Shown here piece after piece: positions 14,915 to 18,078 of a stretch of 18,078 nucleotides of DNA (position 1 is the first letter of the stretch; every line of letters begins with the position of its first letter). Under the pieces are notes generated by a model. That model did no database searches, had not been told where the DNA came from, and saw only the letters and a program-made list of their open reading frames with translations. This DNA comes from JALENY01 sp036310185. Lineage in GTDB: Bacteria; Bacillota; Clostridia; Lachnospirales; Lachnospiraceae. The stretch covers positions 1-18,078 of the forward strand of contig JAXJSH010000041.1 of NCBI GenBank assembly GCA_036310185.1. The letters are read 5' to 3'. The position numbers were made by a program, and so were the translations under genes.

Positions 14915-15577
14915 TTAAAGCGGCATGCATGCAATGTACTGATACATGACAACAAAATGGCAGGCGCTTCCACCCATAACGCATATATGAAAGATCTCAT
15001 GAGAACCAAAGTTTTTGTGGCGGGAATTGAAAATCGGAAGCTTCAGAGCATAGATAATTCCTCCTATGGTGTAGATAATTCCCCCAGCCAGAAGCCAGCC
15101 GAAAGCCGGTCTGGATAATGCATGGAAAATCTGACTGAAAGCAAGGACGACCATCCATCCCATCCCAATGTACAAAACAGAAGAAAACCATTTCGGACAG
15201 TTAATCCAGCATGCTTTTACGATAATGCTGATGATGGCAACGGTCCAGACTGCTGCGCAGAGCAGATAGCCGGTGCGGTTGTTCAGTGCAATTAGGCAGA
15301 CCGGTGTGTAGCTGCCGGCGATAAGAACGGAAATCATCATGTGGTCAAATTTTTTCAGCCTGCGGTTGACTTTTTCATTTATATCAAAGGAATGGTAAAT
15401 GGTGCTGGCCGCATAAAGCAATATCATACTGGTTATAAAAATAGCAAGTGAGATCACATGCAGATGATCCGGTTCACGGGCCGCTTTGCTGAGCAAAGGG
15501 ACAACAGCCAGTACGGCAAGGATCAGAGCGATAAAATGGGTAATTGCACTACCCGGGTCTTTCAGTTTAAATTTCAT
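14915..15577 (-). CDS. Haemolysin III / PAQR-family membrane protein
   Basis: A 220-residue integral membrane protein with about seven helices, of the HlyIII/YqfA/PAQR family. Family marks are ITHFIALILAVLAVVPLL at the start, the HSF histidine in STIYHSFDINEKVNRRLKKFDHMMI (the Asp-His of the second motif is in FDHMM), IAGSYTPVCLI, and FHICVMGGSACHF near the end with two histidines three turns apart. These His and Asp residues form a zinc site in eukaryotic PAQR receptors. The bacterial role is unsettled: haemolysis was reported for a Bacillus cereus relative, and others affect membrane homeostasis. It is the only gene on the minus strand, with an excellent GGAGGTG before its ATG (15575-15577). 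Its promoter is in the region shared with the pyrophosphatase gene. Confidence 0.92.
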   Translation of the reverse strand: MKFKLKDPGSAITHFIALILAVLAVVPLLSKAAREPDHLHVISLAIFITSMILLYAASTIYHSFDINEKVNRRLKKFDHMMISVLIAGSYTPVCLIALNNRTGYLLCAAVWTVAIISIIVKACWINCPKWFSSVLYIGMGWMVVLAFSQIFHALSRPAFGWLLAGGIIYTIGGIIYALKLPIFNSRHKNFGSHEIFHICVMGGSACHFVVMYQYIACMPL

Positions 15578-15602
15578 TTTAGAACACCTCCGTCACGACA
15601 TG

Positions 15603-15617
15603 TAGTTTTTAAAACTA
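15603..15617. promoter_or_regulatory. 15-bp palindrome, candidate operator
   Basis: TAGTTTTTAAAACTA is a perfect palindrome around a central T. It lies between the predicted -10 (15633-15638) and the start codon of the minus-strand haemolysin III gene, near the transcription start. A repressor site or a small hairpin in the leader are both possible. Confidence 0.4.
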
Positions 15618-15632
15618 TGTGTTGTTGTAACT

Positions 15633-15661
15633 ATATTATTACCGGAGTGAAAAAAAATCAA
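15633..15661 (-). promoter_or_regulatory. Sigma-A-like promoter of the haemolysin III gene
   Basis: On the minus strand, TTGATT (15661-15656) is followed after 17 bases by TAATAT (15638-15633). It is divergent from, and 8 bases away from, the pyrophosphatase promoter. Confidence 0.45.
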
Positions 15662-15669
15662 TACCCTAA

Positions 15670-15698
15670 TTTACTTTTTTTACAGAAAATGCTACTAT
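15670..15698 (+). promoter_or_regulatory. Sigma-A-like extended -10 promoter of the pyrophosphatase gene
   Basis: TTTACT (15670-15675), 17 bases, then TACTAT (15693-15698) preceded by TGC. Because the start of transcription would be near 15705, the open-frame ATG at 15697 cannot be the translation start, which favours ATG 15733. Confidence 0.5.
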
Positions 15699-15732
15699 GA
15701 GGAGAAAAGGAAAGAAGGAGAGCGATTCAATT

Positions 15733-17382
15733 ATGTCGCGTCAGGAAAAAATATATATTATCGGTCACAAGAATCCGGATACGGATTCTATCTGTTCAGC
15801 GATTGCATACGCTGACATCAAAAACAGGACCAGTTCCAGGCGGTATGTTGCAAAAAGGGCAGGTCAGATCAATGAAGAGACCGAATTTGTTTTAAATAGA
15901 TTCGGGGTGGAGACTCCGGGCTATTTATCGGATGTGGGAACTCAGGTAAAAGATATGGAAATACATAAAACCCAGCCGGCAGACAGTTCCATTACCATCA
16001 AGCGCGCATGGCAGCTGATGAAGGAAAGCGGAGCGGTGACTCTGCCCATTACCAATCGGGAAGACCGGCTGGAGGGAATCATTTCCGTCAATGATATTGC
16101 CACCTATTATATGGATGCAAGTGACCGGAAAATCATGTCTATTGCAAGAACCCAGTATCGCAGTATGGCAGACACTCTGGAAGGCAAGGTTATTATGGGG
16201 AATGAACACGGATATTTTATTCGTGGCAAGGTCCTGGTTGCGGCTTCTGAGGCCCAGATGCTGGATGAACACGTGGAAGAGGACGATCTTCTGATTCTGG
16301 GGGACCGGGAAGAGATGCAGCTGTGTGCCATTCAGCTGGGCGCCAGCTGTATTGTGGTGACCCTTGGTGCGGAAATTTCGCACAGGGTAAAGACTGAGGC
16401 ACAGAAGTACAGCTGTGTGATCATCAGCACACCATTTGATACCTATACGACGGCGCGTCTGATCAACCAGAGTATTCCCGTAAAATATCTTATGAAAAAA
16501 GATAATCTTGTGACATTCCATCTTGATGATTTCACAGATAATATTCAGGAAGTTATGGGAAAACTGCGTCATCGAGATTTCCCAATCCTGGATAAGAGAA
16601 ACCGGTATATTGGAACCATTTCCCGCCGAAATATGTTAAATATAAAAAAGAAAAAGCTGATCCTGGTGGATCACAATGAAAAATCCCAGGCGGTGGATAA
16701 TATTGACCAGGCTGAGATCGTGGAGATCATCGATCATCACCGAATCGGTACGCTGGAAACACTTCAGCCTGTATTTTTCCGGAATCAGCCGGTGGGCTGT
16801 ACCGCTACGATCATGTATCAGATGTATCGGGAAAGAGAGCTGGAGATTCCCCCAAAAATAGCGGGCCTGCTCTGTGCGGCTATCATTTCCGACACGCTGA
16901 TGTTCCGTTCTCCGACCTGCACCAAATGGGATCAGGAAGCGGCGCTGGAACTGGCGAATATTGCGGAGATTGATATTGAAGCTTTTGCTACGGAAATGTT
17001 CCACGCAGGAAGCAATCTGAGAGGAAAATCACCGGAAGAAATTTTTTATCAGGATTTCAAAAAGTTTATTATGGACGATGTCACCTTCGGAGTCGGTCAG
17101 ATTTCTTCCATGGATGCCAAGGAACTGGGCGAGGTACGGGACCGCCTGCTTCCGATCATGAAAAACGAGTGTGGAAAAAATGGTATTTCCATGGTATTTT
17201 TCATGCTTACCAATATTATTTCCGAGTCCACGGAACTGCTCTGTTTTGGTGAAGGAAGCGGAAAAGTGGTGGAAGAGGCTTTTGGGGCGCAGGTTTGCGA
17301 TGGCAGCTGCTATCTGCCGGGTGTGGTATCCAGAAAGAAACAGCTGATACCGAATTTTATGGCAACCATGCAGAATAATTAA
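15733..17382 (+). CDS. Manganese-dependent inorganic pyrophosphatase (family II) with CBS and DRTGG regulatory domains
   Basis: A 549-residue enzyme that hydrolyses pyrophosphate. The DHH half opens with IYIIGHKNPDTDSICSAIAYA (metal ligands His, Asp, Asp in GHKNPDTD). An insertion of about 245 residues follows, with a first CBS motif (SITIKRAWQLMKESGAVTLPI), a DRTGG-like part and a second CBS motif (TFHLDDFTDNIQEVMGKLRHRDFPIL). The catalytic domain resumes at LILVDHNEKSQAV, EIIDHHRIG (DHH motif) and AAIISDTLMF. The DHHA2 domain ends with VVSRKKQLIP, the RKK substrate-binding motif. CBS-containing pyrophosphatases of Clostridia are inhibited by AMP/ADP and activated by ATP and diadenosine polyphosphates. 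ATG 15733 is preferred over ATG 15697, which lies on the promoter; AAGGAG at 15715-15720 is somewhat far upstream. The flavin reductase gene follows 24 bases later in one transcript. Confidence 0.93.
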   Translation: MSRQEKIYIIGHKNPDTDSICSAIAYADIKNRTSSRRYVAKRAGQINEETEFVLNRFGVETPGYLSDVGTQVKDMEIHKTQPADSSITIKRAWQLMKESGAVTLPITNREDRLEGIISVNDIATYYMDASDRKIMSIARTQYRSMADTLEGKVIMGNEHGYFIRGKVLVAASEAQMLDEHVEEDDLLILGDREEMQLCAIQLGASCIVVTLGAEISHRVKTEAQKYSCVIISTPFDTYTTARLINQSIPVKYLMKKDNLVTFHLDDFTDNIQEVMGKLRHRDFPILDKRNRYIGTISRRNMLNIKKKKLILVDHNEKSQAVDNIDQAEIVEIIDHHRIGTLETLQPVFFRNQPVGCTATIMYQMYRERELEIPPKIAGLLCAAIISDTLMFRSPTCTKWDQEAALELANIAEIDIEAFATEMFHAGSNLRGKSPEEIFYQDFKKFIMDDVTFGVGQISSMDAKELGEVRDRLLPIMKNECGKNGISMVFFMLTNIISESTELLCFGEGSGKVVEEAFGAQVCDGSCYLPGVVSRKKQLIPNFMATMQNN

Positions 17383-17406
17383 CAGAAAAGGCAGTTTGGA
17401 GTAAAA

Positions 17407-18075
17407 ATGGGAAAGCAACATTGGAAAGCGGGCAATATGGTCTATCCGGTTCCGGCGGTTATGGTAAGCTGCCAGCGGCCGGGAGAACGCCCCAATATTA
17501 TAACAGTGGCCTGGTGCGGTACCGTCTGCACGGCACCGGCGATGCTGTCCATATCGGTCCGGCCGGAACGGTATTCTTACGATATTATCCGGGAAAGCGG
17601 AGCGTTTGTGGTGAATCTGGTGACGAAGGATCTGGCTTTTGCCACCGATTACTGCGGTGTTCGTTCCGGACGGGATGTAGACAAATTCAGGGAAATGAAA
17701 CTGACGGAGCTTCCTTCTCAGCATATCGGTGCGCCGGGAATTGCAGAATGTCCGGTGAATATAGAATGCAGGGTAAAAGAAGTGCTGGAGCTTGGTTCAC
17801 ATCATATGTTTGTTGCGGAAGTCCTGGGTGTGACGATTGATGAAAAATATATGGATGAAAAAGGAAAATTTCATCTGAACCGGAGCGGCCTGATTGCCTA
17901 TTCTCATGGGGAATACTTTGAATTAGGGAAAAAGGTTGGCAAGTTCGGATACTCCGTGCAGAAGAAAAAGGCAGTCGCAAAAGAAACGGGTGAATCGAAC
18001 CGATCAGGATCACCCCGGAAAAAGCAAAGCGGAAAAAAGAAACACGGAAGAAAAGCACAGACATCAGAAAAATAA
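17407..18075 (+). CDS. Flavin reductase-like (FMN-binding split-barrel) protein with basic C-terminal tail
   Basis: A 222-residue protein of the flavin reductase-like family, which binds FMN and reduces it or passes electrons with NAD(P)H. Recognisable parts are PVPAVMVSCQRPGERPNIITVAWCGTVCTAPAMLSISVRPERYSYDIIRESGAFVVNLV (about 14-70, FMN site), the DYCGVRSGRDVDKF loop, ECPVNIECRVKEVLELGSHHMFVAEVLGV and the closing LNRSGLIAYSHGEYFELGKKVGKFGYS. Up to about residue 185 the length is normal. The last 35-40 residues are extra: low complexity and rich in Lys, Arg, Ser and Gly, suggesting binding to nucleic acid or membrane. GGAG lies five bases before ATG 17407. It ends 3 bases before the window edge, so no terminator can be seen. 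Physiological substrate unknown. Confidence 0.9.
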   Translation: MGKQHWKAGNMVYPVPAVMVSCQRPGERPNIITVAWCGTVCTAPAMLSISVRPERYSYDIIRESGAFVVNLVTKDLAFATDYCGVRSGRDVDKFREMKLTELPSQHIGAPGIAECPVNIECRVKEVLELGSHHMFVAEVLGVTIDEKYMDEKGKFHLNRSGLIAYSHGEYFELGKKVGKFGYSVQKKKAVAKETGESNRSGSPRKKQSGKKKHGRKAQTSEK

Positions 18076-18078
18076 AAC

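Overview
The window looks like chromosomal DNA from a Gram-positive, endospore-forming anaerobe of the Clostridia, most likely a Lachnospiraceae-type gut bacterium. The evidence is AGGAGG-type ribosome binding sites, sigma-A-like promoters, a SpoIID-like/SpoIIQ-like sporulation pair, a fused cobA/hemD gene, a hemA-sirC-hemC-cobA/hemD-hemB-hemL operon, and a polyphosphate-polymerase (VTC) cluster. Genus cannot be fixed by reading alone. No transposase, phage gene, tRNA, rRNA or CRISPR array was found.

Region 1 (1-387) is a non-coding lead-in with two hairpins, a strong terminator and a promoter. Region 2 (388-5695) is a phosphate/polyphosphate and cell-surface cluster: a Na+/phosphate cotransporter with a PhoU-like tail, a VTC-domain polyphosphate polymerase, a DUF4956-type membrane protein that has lost two internal blocks and its reading frame, and a large beta-helix lipoprotein of the Cthe_2159 carbohydrate-binding type with seven 12-residue acidic Met/Pro/Gly repeats. 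TTnACA-like direct repeats upstream of the VTC gene, and more weakly upstream of the transporter, resemble Gram-positive PhoP boxes. Phosphate starvation may therefore control the cluster.

Region 3 (5858-12439) is a compact tetrapyrrole operon that runs from glutamyl-tRNA to uroporphyrinogen III (hemA, hemL, hemB, hemC, hemD) and on to precorrin-2 and sirohydrochlorin (cobA part of the fusion, and sirC). No hemE or later haem gene is present here, so its likely output is sirohaem and/or corrinoids.

Region 4 (12474-14315) encodes a divergent SpoIID-like membrane protein and a SpoIIQ-like LytM protein whose metal-binding residues all appear to be replaced. These would be partners in the peptidoglycan remodelling and scaffolding of engulfment. 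Region 5 (14316-18078) holds a promoter and inverted repeat of unknown role, a small GIY-YIG protein, a convergent haemolysin III/PAQR membrane protein, a divergently transcribed CBS/DRTGG-containing manganese inorganic pyrophosphatase, and a flavin reductase-like protein with a very basic tail.

The best candidates for something undescribed are the Pho-box-like control of a polyphosphate polymerase linked to a repeat-bearing surface protein, the doubly deleted DUF4956 gene, and the promoter plus inverted repeat at 14318-14420.
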